Origin: Micromonospora sp. NBC_01813
GTDB lineage: Bacteria > Actinomycetota > Actinomycetes > Mycobacteriales > Micromonosporaceae
Direction of reading: 5' to 3'
Assembly: GCF_035917335.1 (NCBI RefSeq)
Contig: NZ_CP109067.1
Span: 2,045,001-2,109,000 of the forward strand
DNA length: 64,000 nucleotides
The notes beneath the pieces were generated by a model. That model worked only from the letters and a program-made list of their open reading frames with translations. It was not told the origin of the DNA and searched no databases. Both the position numbers and the translations under genes were made by a program. Shown in pieces: positions 1-8,048 of the stretch (position 1 is the stretch's first letter; every line of letters starts with the position of its first letter).

Positions 1-138
1 TGGTTTCCCACCTGCGGCGCAGCACCGTACCCGGCGTCGAATCAATCGAAATACATCGTTAATAGGTTTGGTGACCGTCGGCAACACGTCGCTTACATTA
101 TCGATCTCCGCCGATCAGATACCCGGATGGAGGTCCCC

Positions 139-1743
139 TTGACCCACCCCAGCCCTGGCGTCAGCCGACGTCGTTTCCTGCAGTCGGTCGGAGTGAGCGG
201 CGGTGCCGGCGCTCTCTTCGCCACCATGGGCGCGTTGGGCCTGGCACCGACAGCAGCCCTCGCGGCACCGGCGTTCGACCCACCGCGCGCCGCCGACCTG
301 CGGGTCTCCGGCCGCGCCGCCGGCCGGGTAGTGATCCTGGGAGGCGGCATCGCCGGTCTGACCACCGCCTACGAGCTGAGCAAGGCCGGCTATCGGTGCA
401 CCATCCTGGAAGCGCGTGACATCACCGGCGGACGCAGCCTCACAGTTCGGCGCGGCACCACCGAGACCGACCTCGACGGCCACCATCAGCAGGCGGCGTA
501 CTCGACCGGGACCTACTTCAACGCAGGTCCGGCCCGCATCGCCCAGTGGATGGTGACGATGGACTACTGCCGAGAGCTCGGCGTCGGAGTGGAGGTCTTC
601 GCGAACTCCAACGCGAATGCCCTGATCTACAACGAGAACGGCGGGATGGCGCCGGAGGCGCCGGTGCGCTACCGCACGGCAAAGGCCGACGTGTACGGCT
701 ACGTGGCCGAGTTGCTGGCGAAGGCCACCGACCAGGGTGCGCTCGACGGCCAGCTCACCGGGGCAGACAAGGACCGGCTGCTGGCCTTCCTGCAGAGCTT
801 CGGCGCGATCGGTGGCCGCAGCGCCGGGTGGGCGTACACCGGTACCAGCAGGCGTGGGTATGCGACCGACCCGGGCGCGGGCAACGACGCCGGGGTGCCG
901 CTCGGCGCGCCACCTCCGCTGGCCGAGGTGTTCGCCAGCAACGTCGGCCGGTACTTCAGCTTCGAGTTCGGATACGACCAGGCGATGCTCATGTTCCAGC
1001 CGGTGGGCGGGATGGATCGGATCGTCGAGGCGCTGGTCCGGGCGATCGGCCCAGCGCGGGTCCGCACCGGTGCCGAGGTCCTCGACGTGGCCGACGGCCC
1101 CCACGAGGTGACGGTGACCTACCGGCAGAACGGGCGGAGCCGGCAGATCCGGGCGGACTTCTGCGTGGCTACGCTCCCGCCGCGGCTGATGGCCCGGGTC
1201 GGGCACAACCTCGGTACGGCGGTCCAGTCCGCGTTGGAGAGTTTTCCGGCCTCGGCTGCCGGCAAGATCGGCATCGAGTACCGCAGTAGGTGGTGGGAAC
1301 GTGACCTGAAGATCTACGGCGGGATCACCGAGACCGACCTCGACCTGGCGCACATCTGGTATCCGTCGCACGACTTCCACGCCGAACGCGGACTGATCGT
1401 CGGCTACTACAACACTGGCGCCGCCGCCCAGACCTACGGGGCGCTCAGTCCGGCGCAACGGCACGAGCGGGCGATCAGCCAGGGCGTCAAGATCCACGGT
1501 GAGCGGTACCGCTCGGAGGCGGCGACGTCGTTCTCCGTCGCGTGGCACCGCGTCCGGCACATCGAGGGCGCCTGGGTGTCGGCCCCGTACGGTTCGGCCG
1601 TTTACAACCTGCTGCTGCAACCGGCCGGTCGCGTCTACTTCGCCGGCGACTGGCTCAGCCGTACGGTGGCCTGGCAACACGGGGCCTTCCTCTCTGCCCG
1701 GGCAGCGGTCACCGCGCTGCACACGCGGGTGTTGAGCGGTTGA
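139..1743 (+). CDS. Exported FAD-dependent amine oxidase (flavin monoamine oxidase family)
   Basis: Predicted to oxidise an amine or amino acid with FAD and release imine/aldehyde and hydrogen peroxide outside the membrane. The N-terminus carries a twin-arginine signal (SRRRFLQ followed by a hydrophobic stretch ending near ALAAP). The dinucleotide-binding motif GGGIAGLTTAYEL follows at about residue 70, then GGRS, and the family's C-terminal FAD motif VYFAGDW is near residue 505. I chose the TTG at 139 because GGAGG at 129-133 sits 5 nt before it. An in-frame ATG at 127 overlaps that ribosome site and has none of its own. The length of about 534 aa is normal for secreted L-amino acid/monoamine oxidases. 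Substrate cannot be read from sequence. It appears to be a single-gene unit with a hairpin after it. Confidence 0.9.
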   Translation: MTHPSPGVSRRRFLQSVGVSGGAGALFATMGALGLAPTAALAAPAFDPPRAADLRVSGRAAGRVVILGGGIAGLTTAYELSKAGYRCTILEARDITGGRSLTVRRGTTETDLDGHHQQAAYSTGTYFNAGPARIAQWMVTMDYCRELGVGVEVFANSNANALIYNENGGMAPEAPVRYRTAKADVYGYVAELLAKATDQGALDGQLTGADKDRLLAFLQSFGAIGGRSAGWAYTGTSRRGYATDPGAGNDAGVPLGAPPPLAEVFASNVGRYFSFEFGYDQAMLMFQPVGGMDRIVEALVRAIGPARVRTGAEVLDVADGPHEVTVTYRQNGRSRQIRADFCVATLPPRLMARVGHNLGTAVQSALESFPASAAGKIGIEYRSRWWERDLKIYGGITETDLDLAHIWYPSHDFHAERGLIVGYYNTGAAAQTYGALSPAQRHERAISQGVKIHGERYRSEAATSFSVAWHRVRHIEGAWVSAPYGSAVYNLLLQPAGRVYFAGDWLSRTVAWQHGAFLSARAAVTALHTRVLSG

Positions 1744-1770
1744 GTCGCGCACCGGAAGGTCGACCGACCC

Positions 1771-1798
1771 GGTCAGGACCGGCCGGACGGCCCTGACC
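1771..1798 (+). terminator. Hairpin after the amine oxidase gene
   Basis: GGTCAGG at 1771-1777 pairs with CCTGACC at 1792-1798 about 30 nt after the stop codon. The loop contains a smaller CCGGCCGG palindrome. There is no T-run, as is usual for high-GC actinobacteria, so terminator function is inferred from position. Confidence 0.5.
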
Positions 1799-1936
1799 CA
1801 CACAGGCGGCGCGCGGTGCAATGAAGCTGGTCGACCCGCCTCACGTGGCGGTCGAGTTGACGGCGACCTGACCCGGTCGGCGGGGTGTTCCATCCGCTGG
1901 TTGCGCGGTGTTTCGATGGCTGTCAAGGTTGTCGAC

Positions 1937-2311
1937 ATGGAGCAGACGGTGTTGGAGCCGGGCGGTGCCGAGGTGCCGTGCTGCGCGCCGCTGATGGCCG
2001 CCGCCCTGCCGGCCGTGCAGGCGGGCGAGTTGGCCAAGGTGTTCAAGGCGCTCGCCGACCCGGTGCGGCTGAGGTTGCTCTCCCTGATCGCCTCCGCGGC
2101 CGAGGGCGAGGTGTGCGTCTGCGACCTGTCCACGGCGTTCGACCTCACCGGGCCGACCATCTCGCATCACCTACGGGTGTTGCGGGAAGCCGGTCTGGTC
2201 GACTGCGAACGCCGCGGCACCTGGGTCTACTACTGGCCGCGGCCGGCCGCCATCGGTCGGCTGTCGGCGCTGTTGTCGACCCATCGAGGTGAGTTCGACT
2301 CATTCGGCTGA
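1937..2311 (+). CDS. ArsR/SmtB-family metal(loid)-responsive repressor
   Basis: A winged-helix repressor of about 124 aa. The core FKALADPVRLRLLSLI, the recognition helix region TGPTISHHLRVLREAGLV and the wing GTWVYYW are all present. Cysteines lie at C15-C16 (PCCAP) and C60/C62 (VCVCDL), counted from the ATG at 1937. The CVCDL motif is the classic ArsR arsenite motif in the alpha3 region. The adjacent N-terminal CC pair resembles the arsenite site described for Corynebacterium glutamicum ArsR. The ATG at 1937 has AAGG 8 nt upstream; earlier in-frame starts at 1901 and 1916 are possible. No arsenate reductase or efflux gene lies beside it, so its target is elsewhere or is the next gene. Confidence 0.88.
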   Translation: MEQTVLEPGGAEVPCCAPLMAAALPAVQAGELAKVFKALADPVRLRLLSLIASAAEGEVCVCDLSTAFDLTGPTISHHLRVLREAGLVDCERRGTWVYYWPRPAAIGRLSALLSTHRGEFDSFG

Positions 2312-2357
2312 TCACCACACCGTGCCCGGCGGGGACGGCTGTGGCAGGGTGACACCC

Positions 2358-3398
2358 GTGGCGATGACACCCGTTAGCCCGGCTGCCCGTGGCGCTCACC
2401 GGGCCGTACGGCTGGAGGACGCCATCCATGCCCTGCTCGAACGGCGGTTGCGCCGACGGGGCTGGGACCTGACGTTGATTCCGTACACCGGGTACGGCGC
2501 GCCGGGTTGGGTCCGGGTGATGGCCCGGGTGCTGCTCGGCCGTCGCGACCCCCGGCCCCGACGGCCGAAGAAGGTCCGGGGTTGGCGCAGCTTCGCCACC
2601 CTGCCGGTCAAGCACGCGACGGTGGTGATCGAAGCCGGTGGCAAGCGGCACGAGGTTCAGGCCGACCGGGGCGGTTTCGTGGACACCGTGGTGCCGGCCG
2701 ACCTGGACCCGGGTTGGACGTACGTGCGGTTGAGCTGTGGCGACTCCGAGCCGGTCGAGGCGCCGGTGCGGATCGTGGATCCGAAGGTCAGGTTCGGCAT
2801 CATCTCGGACATCGACGACACGGTCATGGTGACCGCGTTGCCGCGGCCGATGCTGGCCGCGTGGAACACGTTCGTCCTGGACGAGCACGCCCGGGCGTCG
2901 GTGGCCGGGATGGCGGTGCTGTACGAACGCCTCGTCACCGCGCACCCGGGCGCGCCGGTGCTGTACCTGTCGACCGGAGCGTGGAACGTCGCACCGACGT
3001 TGAACCGGTTCCTGTCCCGGCATCTGTATCCGGCCGGTCCGCTGCTGCTCACCGACTGGGGTCCCTCGACGGAGCGGTGGTTCCGCAACGGACGGGAGCA
3101 CAAGCGTGCCAGCCTGGCCCGGCTCGCCGACGAGTTCCCGCACGTACGGTGGCTGCTGGTGGGCGACGACGGCCAACACGATCCGGAGATCTACGCCGAG
3201 TTCGCCGCGGAACATCCGGCAAGCGTGGCGGCTGTCGCCGTCCGCCGGCTGTCCCCCACCCAGGCGGTGTTGGCGGGCAACCTGCAGGCACCGAACAGCG
3301 AGACCTCGCGCTCGGCCGGCCGGGGCGGACAGCGCTGGTTGTCGGCGCCGGACGGCGCGGGACTGGCCCGCCTGCTGCGAGAGGCCGAGCTGCTGTAG
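2358..3398 (+). CDS. App1-like phosphatidate phosphatase domain protein (DUF2183)
   Basis: The central segment FGIISDIDDTVMVT, near residue 150, is the HAD-type DxDxT catalytic motif of the App1/DUF2183 family, which in yeast dephosphorylates phosphatidate. Downstream LYLSTGAWN and LVGDDGQHDPEIY match the second and third conserved blocks of this family. The protein is about 346 aa with a basic N-terminal half and no signal peptide. I chose the GTG at 2358 because AGGGTG lies about 6 nt upstream; ATG 2364 is equally possible. A longer frame begins at 2289 and would overlap the arsR gene. Bacterial function is inferred to be lipid or membrane related. Confidence 0.8.
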   Translation: MAMTPVSPAARGAHRAVRLEDAIHALLERRLRRRGWDLTLIPYTGYGAPGWVRVMARVLLGRRDPRPRRPKKVRGWRSFATLPVKHATVVIEAGGKRHEVQADRGGFVDTVVPADLDPGWTYVRLSCGDSEPVEAPVRIVDPKVRFGIISDIDDTVMVTALPRPMLAAWNTFVLDEHARASVAGMAVLYERLVTAHPGAPVLYLSTGAWNVAPTLNRFLSRHLYPAGPLLLTDWGPSTERWFRNGREHKRASLARLADEFPHVRWLLVGDDGQHDPEIYAEFAAEHPASVAAVAVRRLSPTQAVLAGNLQAPNSETSRSAGRGGQRWLSAPDGAGLARLLREAELL

Positions 3399-3407
3399 GC
3401 GGGCCGG

Positions 3408-3557
3408 TCAGTCGGCGTCGGCGAGCCGTTGCCGGAGCCGGTCGCGGATCTCCTCCGGGGTGTAGGCGCGTCGACGCCGTTCGCTGCGGACGATCACCGC
3501 ACCGGTCGCCGCGACTCCGACGAACGCGGCCAGGCCCATTACTTTCCACCAACGCAT
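3408..3557 (-). CDS. Small single-pass membrane protein
   Basis: A 49-residue protein starting MRWWKVMG. It has one hydrophobic helix (LAAFVGVAATGAVIV) followed by a strongly basic stretch SERRRRAYTPEEIRDRL and an acidic end. The short tail resembles a cytoplasmic amphipathic helix. The longer open frame extends further upstream, but the ATG at 3557 gives a compact protein and leaves 17 nt to the divergent gene at 3575. I do not recognise a named family. The start and identity are inferred from composition and position. Confidence 0.6.
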   Translation of the reverse strand: MRWWKVMGLAAFVGVAATGAVIVRSERRRRAYTPEEIRDRLRQRLADAD

Positions 3558-3574
3558 CCGCCTAGGGTAGTCGG

Positions 3575-4285
3575 GTGACTGGCGGCCCACTCTCCCTCGA
3601 CACGGCGATTGATCTGGCCCGCACCGGCGACCTGTGGTTGTTTCGCGGGCGTTCGGTGCCTGACCGCGCGATCCAGATGACCACCAACAGTCCGGTGAAC
3701 CATGTCGGCATGGCGGTGGTGATCGACGATCTGCCACCGTTGATGTGGCACGCCGAGTTGGGCCGGTCGTTGCCCGACATGTGGTCCGGCACGCACCAGC
3801 GGGGCGTGCAGTTGCACGACCTGCGGGACGCGGTCACGGTGTGGGCCCGCCGCTACGAGCAGCGGGCCTGGTTGCGGCAGCTGGATCCGCCGGCGGATCC
3901 AGCCATGGAGGACGCGGTACTGCGAACGGTCGCCCGGCTGGATGGCACCCCCTTCCCGTCCACCGCCCAGTTGGCGTGGCGCTGGTTGCGGGGGCGGGTG
4001 CCGCCGATGCCGGCACAACTGGCGAGGCGGGCGAGGCCGGCGTTGCCGCCACCGGCCGGTGCCGCGCCGCAGGTGGAGAGCGTGTACTGCGCGGAGGTGG
4101 TGGCGGTCACCTACGAGGCGATGGGGTTGCTGACGCCGGGACGGCGGACCAACTGGTACGACCCGGGCCGGTTCTGGAGCGGCGACGACCTGCCGCTGCT
4201 CGGCGGGGCGCGGCTCGGTGAGGAGATTCCGGTCGACGTACCGCCGGGTGCCGCTCGTGAACGGACCACCGGCCAGCGGGAGTGA
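3575..4285 (+). CDS. YiiX-like permuted papain-fold hydrolase
   Basis: About 236 aa. NHVGMAVVID near residue 43 supplies a histidine and VYCAEVVAVTYEAMG near residue 170 a cysteine. This order (His before Cys) is seen in the circularly permuted NlpC/P60-like YiiX/YaeF family, whose members are lipid- or peptidoglycan-associated hydrolases. An N-terminal block with DLWLFRGRSVPDRAIQ also fits that family. GTG at 3575 is the start, and the gene ends in a GTGA overlap with the next membrane-protein gene, so the two are probably co-translated. The substrate is not known. Confidence 0.65.
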   Translation: MTGGPLSLDTAIDLARTGDLWLFRGRSVPDRAIQMTTNSPVNHVGMAVVIDDLPPLMWHAELGRSLPDMWSGTHQRGVQLHDLRDAVTVWARRYEQRAWLRQLDPPADPAMEDAVLRTVARLDGTPFPSTAQLAWRWLRGRVPPMPAQLARRARPALPPPAGAAPQVESVYCAEVVAVTYEAMGLLTPGRRTNWYDPGRFWSGDDLPLLGGARLGEEIPVDVPPGAARERTTGQRE

Positions 4286-4929
4286 CCGGTGACGAGCCGG
4301 CCGCGCCGGCGGCCGATGACCGTACCGCGCGGTGGGAGCGACGCATGGCGCTGCCGGTGCTGGTCGCGGCACTGGCCTCGGTGCCGGCGGTGTTCCTGAC
4401 TCTCGCCGGCGGCCTGCTCGCCACCGTCGGCGAGGTGCTGCACTGGGTCAGCGGTGCGGTGCTGGTGGCGGAGTCCGTGGTGCTGCTGGCGCTCTCCGAT
4501 GATCGGCTGGGTTGGCTGCGGCGCAACCGTGCGCTGGTGGGTTTCACCGTGGTGGTGGTCCCGGTGACGGTACTGGCGCTCGGTCCGCTCCAGGTGCTGC
4601 GGCTGCTGTACACGGTCGGGACACTGCGGCTGATCCGGGCCCGGCGGATCGTCCGGGCGACGATGGTGCTGCACCAGCGATTCGGTCCGCAGGGTCGGTG
4701 GGCGAGCGTGTTCGCGTTCGGCGCCGGGTGCCTGACCGCGGTCTTCGTGGCGATAACTCTGGTGGACCCGTCGTCGCGTTCCCGCCTGCTGCTCGAGGAA
4801 TGGTTGGGTTGGACCGGTAGTGGGCGGGTGGTCGCCGTCTGTCTGGCCGGGGCGGTGGTCTTCGGCGCCACCTGGGTGGCGATGCGCGGCCGGCGGCCGC
4901 CGGAAGCGGACAGCGACGAACGGAGCTGA
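4282..4929 (+). CDS. Membrane protein with a voltage-sensor-like arginine helix
   Basis: About 215 aa with roughly five hydrophobic segments. The fourth contains QVLRLLYTVGTLRLIRARR followed by IVRA, so basic residues recur about every third position as in the S4 helix of voltage-gated channels. No selectivity filter is visible, so it resembles an isolated sensor domain rather than a full channel. It overlaps the preceding hydrolase gene by 4 nt (GTGA). It could also simply be a membrane protein with a positive-inside helix. Function is unknown. Confidence 0.6.
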   Translation: MTGDEPAAPAADDRTARWERRMALPVLVAALASVPAVFLTLAGGLLATVGEVLHWVSGAVLVAESVVLLALSDDRLGWLRRNRALVGFTVVVVPVTVLALGPLQVLRLLYTVGTLRLIRARRIVRATMVLHQRFGPQGRWASVFAFGAGCLTAVFVAITLVDPSSRSRLLLEEWLGWTGSGRVVAVCLAGAVVFGATWVAMRGRRPPEADSDERS

Positions 4930-4997
4930 GACATGCACCGCGGCACCGGGCGGGGGTGTGCCGGTAGGCGTACGGCGGGCCGGAGGACAATGGTGGG

Positions 4998-5657
4998 GTG
5001 AAACCCTGGATGCACCTGTCCAGCGCGGACCTGGCCGCGCAGTTGCCTGACGGCGAGGACCAGGAGGTGCACTTTCCGCAAGCGTTGGTCGAGACGGTGC
5101 TCGCCGAGTACACGACTCCCGGTCAGACGGTGCTCGACCCGTTCGCCGGCTTCGGTACGACCCTGGTTACCGCCCAGCGGATGGGCCGGCGGTCGGTCGG
5201 TGTGGAGCTGCTGCCGGAGCGGGTCGAGTTGATTCGTCGCCGGCTGACCGGCGGCGCCGACGCGGAGGTGATCAACGGTGACGCCCGGAAACTGCGCACT
5301 CTGGTGCCCGGCCCGGTGGATCTCTGTCTCACCTCCCCGCCGTACATGGATGCCGTGGGGCATCCGGAGAACCCGCTCAACGCCTACGAGACCCTCGACG
5401 GGGACTACCCGACCTATCTGGATGAGATCGGCGACATCTTCGAGCAGGTCGCGCAGGTGCTGCGCCCCGGCGGCTATGCCGTCGTGAACGTCGCGAACAT
5501 GCGGATCGACGGCCAGACGACTTTCCTTGCGTGGGATGTCGGCAAGGTGATCTCGGCCCATCTGACCCTGTGTCAGGAGGTTCTGCTCTGCTGGGACCAG
5601 CCACCGGCCTGGCTGACCGGCGACTACTGCCTGGTGTTCCAGCGCCCCGACGAGTGA
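4998..5657 (+). CDS. Orphan DNA methyltransferase (N4-cytosine or N6-adenine type)
   Basis: About 219 aa with the SAM-binding motif LDPFAGFGTTL near residue 47 and the catalytic motif LTSPPYMDA near residue 113. SPPY is most typical of amino-methyltransferases making N4-methylcytosine or N6-methyladenine. The order of motifs is SAM site then catalytic site, and there is little room for a separate target recognition domain. GTG at 4998 is preceded by GGAGG at 4982-4986. No restriction endonuclease gene is nearby, so it is an orphan. It could also act on RNA, since some SPPY proteins of this size do. Confidence 0.75.
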   Translation: MKPWMHLSSADLAAQLPDGEDQEVHFPQALVETVLAEYTTPGQTVLDPFAGFGTTLVTAQRMGRRSVGVELLPERVELIRRRLTGGADAEVINGDARKLRTLVPGPVDLCLTSPPYMDAVGHPENPLNAYETLDGDYPTYLDEIGDIFEQVAQVLRPGGYAVVNVANMRIDGQTTFLAWDVGKVISAHLTLCQEVLLCWDQPPAWLTGDYCLVFQRPDE

Positions 5658-5659
5658 GA

Positions 5660-7009
5660 TCAACGATCCCCGGCTGCCTCGCCCGGCGCCGGGCCGTCGG
5701 GGTCGGCCGTCGCCGGATCGTCGGGGTCGGCCGGCGCGGCGGCGGACCGGCGCAGTCGTACGGCGGAGATCGCGTGGTGGTCCACGGCCGCGACGGTCAG
5801 GTTCCAGCCGTCGAGGGTGATCGACTCGCCGGCTTTCGAGGGGATGTGGCCGAGGCTGGCCAGTAGCAGTCCGGCGACGGTGGTGTAGTCGCCGGCCGGC
5901 CGGGCCGGCAACTCGACGCCGATGTCGGTCAGATCGTGGATGGGGAACGTGCCGGGCACCAGCAGGGTGCCGTCCGGATCGGTGCGTACCGCCTGCACGT
6001 CACGGTCGGTCTCGTCGTAGATCTCCCCGACGATCTCCTCCAGGACGTCCTCCAGGGTGACGATCCCGTCGACCGCGCCCCGCTCGTCGACGACGAGGGC
6101 GATGTGCTGGCGCTCGGCCTTGAACTGCCGCAGGGCCTCGACCACCGGCAGCGATTCCGGCAACAGCATCGGCGGCCGGGCGACGGCGTCGACGGGCCGG
6201 TCGTCTGGCACGCCGACCAGGTCCCGCAGATGGATCACGCCGACAGTGTCGTCGAGCATGCCGTTGCGGACCACGGGGGCGCGGGAGTGTCCCGAGGTGG
6301 CGAGCACGATCCGGGCGGCGTCGGCGGAGGTGCCGCTGTCGAGGGTGAACACCTCGAGGCGGGGGACCAGTACGGCGCGCAGCCGGCGGTCGGCGATCTC
6401 CAGCGCACCGGAGATGATGGTCTGCTGCTCGACGGTGAAGGCCCGGTGCCCCGCGACGATGTCACGCAGTTCGTCGGGGCTGATCTCGTCCCGGGTGGCC
6501 TTCGGGTCGCCACCGGCGAGGCGGACCACCAGGTCGCTGGTGGCGCCGAGCGCCCACACCGCCGGCCGGGCGAGGCTGGCCATCACATCGAGCGGGCGGG
6601 CCACCGCGAGCGCCCACTGTTCCGCACGTTGCATGGCGACCCGCTTCGGTGCCAGCTCACCGAAGACCAGGGTGACGAAGGTGAGCACCAGGGTGATCAG
6701 CACGATCGCCACCGGTTCGGCCGCTCGCCCGAGCACCTCCAGCAGCGGGACCAGTGGCCGGGCCAGGGCCACCGCGGCCGTCGCCGAGGCGAGGAATCCG
6801 GCCAGGGTGATGCCGATCTGGATCGTGGCGAGGAATCGGTTCGGGTCCTTGGCCAGCTTCGCCAGCACCCGACCGGTCCGCCGGGAGCGTTCCAGGCGTT
6901 GCAGCTGACTTTCGCGCAGCGAGACGAGAGCTATCTCGCTGCCGGCGAAGACCGCGTTGATTATCACCAGGACCCCGACGAGTGCGAGCTGTGTCGCGTA
7001 CCCCTGCAC
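5660..7009 (-). CDS. CNNM/CorC-family membrane protein with CBS domains
   Basis: About 449 aa. The N-terminal DUF21/CNNM transmembrane domain (ALVGVLVIINAVFAGSEIAL and three more helices to about residue 150) is followed by a CBS pair (about 205-330; GVIHLRDLVGV, VDGIVTLEDVLEEIVGEI). A C-terminal CorC/HlyC transporter-associated domain lies at about 345-425. Members are linked to magnesium or cobalt efflux and to haemolysin C annotation. The stop is 3 nt from the convergent methyltransferase stop. The length and domain order are standard. Confidence 0.88.
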   Translation of the reverse strand: MQGYATQLALVGVLVIINAVFAGSEIALVSLRESQLQRLERSRRTGRVLAKLAKDPNRFLATIQIGITLAGFLASATAAVALARPLVPLLEVLGRAAEPVAIVLITLVLTFVTLVFGELAPKRVAMQRAEQWALAVARPLDVMASLARPAVWALGATSDLVVRLAGGDPKATRDEISPDELRDIVAGHRAFTVEQQTIISGALEIADRRLRAVLVPRLEVFTLDSGTSADAARIVLATSGHSRAPVVRNGMLDDTVGVIHLRDLVGVPDDRPVDAVARPPMLLPESLPVVEALRQFKAERQHIALVVDERGAVDGIVTLEDVLEEIVGEIYDETDRDVQAVRTDPDGTLLVPGTFPIHDLTDIGVELPARPAGDYTTVAGLLLASLGHIPSKAGESITLDGWNLTVAAVDHHAISAVRLRRSAAAPADPDDPATADPDGPAPGEAAGDR

Positions 7010-7217
7010 GTGCGCACCTTCCGTCGCCTACGTCCGCCGGTCTTGCCACTGCGGCGCCGAGGCCAGCAATGCCCACCCAGGTCGGGTACGAATCCTGCCA
7101 TCCGCGCGTCGGCGTGCTCCAGTCGGCCCGCCGGTGGCGACTTCGGCCCGGCAGATCGCATTTCGCGACGGACGGTCCCTAGCATTTTCCCAGCCGGGGT
7201 TCGTAGTGTCGGGTCGT

Positions 7218-8048
7218 ATGAGCTGGAAGCACCACCTCGCCGTACGCCTTGCGCGGTCGACCGGGGTGCAGATCACTCGTCGCGGCGGACGGCCGACATT
7301 CGTCCGTCGGCCGCACCGGCTGTTGCGCCGGCCGGTATTCATCCTGTCGTCGGTGCGATCCGGGTCGACGCTGCTGCGCATGATGCTGAACAGTCACTCG
7401 ACGCTGTACGCACCACACGAATTGCACCTGAGCAAGCTACGGGTGCAGATGGGTGACCACTACATCACCAACAGCATGGCCGAGTTCGGCTGGGACGCGC
7501 AGGAGGTCACCCATTTGCTGTGGGACCGGGTGCTGGACGCCGCATTGCAACGCAGCGGGAAACAGGTACTGGTCGAGAAGACGCCACACAATGTGTTCAT
7601 GTGGTCACGGATAGCACAGGTTTGGCCGGACGCCCGGTTCATCTTCCTGCTGCGCCACCCGGCGGCCATCCTCGACTCCTGGCATCGCGCGCGACCCCAG
7701 CAGACCCCGCAGGAAGCCGCCGACAGTGTCGCCAAGTACCTGACCAAGCTCGCCGAAGCACGCCGGGTGTTGCCCGGGCACACCGTCCGCTACGAGGATC
7801 TGGCAGCCGATCCGACGGCGGAGACCCGCCGGATCTGCGCGTTCCTCGGCCTGGAATGGGAGCCGTCGATGCTGGAGTACGGCCGGTTCGACCACGGCAC
7901 GATCAAGGCCGGGCTGGGTGACTGGACCGGACGGATCCGGACCGGCACGGTACAGCCGCCGCGTGAACTGCCGGCGGATGTGGCGTTGCCGGATTCCCTG
8001 TACGGACTCGCCCGTGGTTGGGGTTATCCGGCTCGACCCGCAGGCTGA
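7218..8048 (+). CDS. PAPS-dependent sulfotransferase family protein
   Basis: About 276 aa. The 5'-phosphosulfate loop is LSSVRSGSTLLRMMLNSH near residue 45, and the 3'-phosphate-binding segment FLLRHPAAILDSWHRA is near residue 140. RYEDLAADP follows. These are the three hallmark blocks of the sulfotransferase family, which moves sulfate from PAPS to a hydroxyl or amine acceptor such as a glycolipid or carbohydrate. The ATG at 7218 removes an upstream extension that runs antisense over the CorC gene. The 3' end overlaps the convergent XRE-TPR gene by 25 bp. The acceptor is unknown. Confidence 0.85.
   Translation: MSWKHHLAVRLARSTGVQITRRGGRPTFVRRPHRLLRRPVFILSSVRSGSTLLRMMLNSHSTLYAPHELHLSKLRVQMGDHYITNSMAEFGWDAQEVTHLLWDRVLDAALQRSGKQVLVEKTPHNVFMWSRIAQVWPDARFIFLLRHPAAILDSWHRARPQQTPQEAADSVAKYLTKLAEARRVLPGHTVRYEDLAADPTAETRRICAFLGLEWEPSMLEYGRFDHGTIKAGLGDWTGRIRTGTVQPPRELPADVALPDSLYGLARGWGYPARPAG

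Noticed and set aside
115-2160. 681-residue minus-strand open frame
   Set aside because: Antisense to the amine oxidase gene and rich in Arg/Pro/Gly/Val; the kind of shadow frame produced by high GC third positions. No domain visible.
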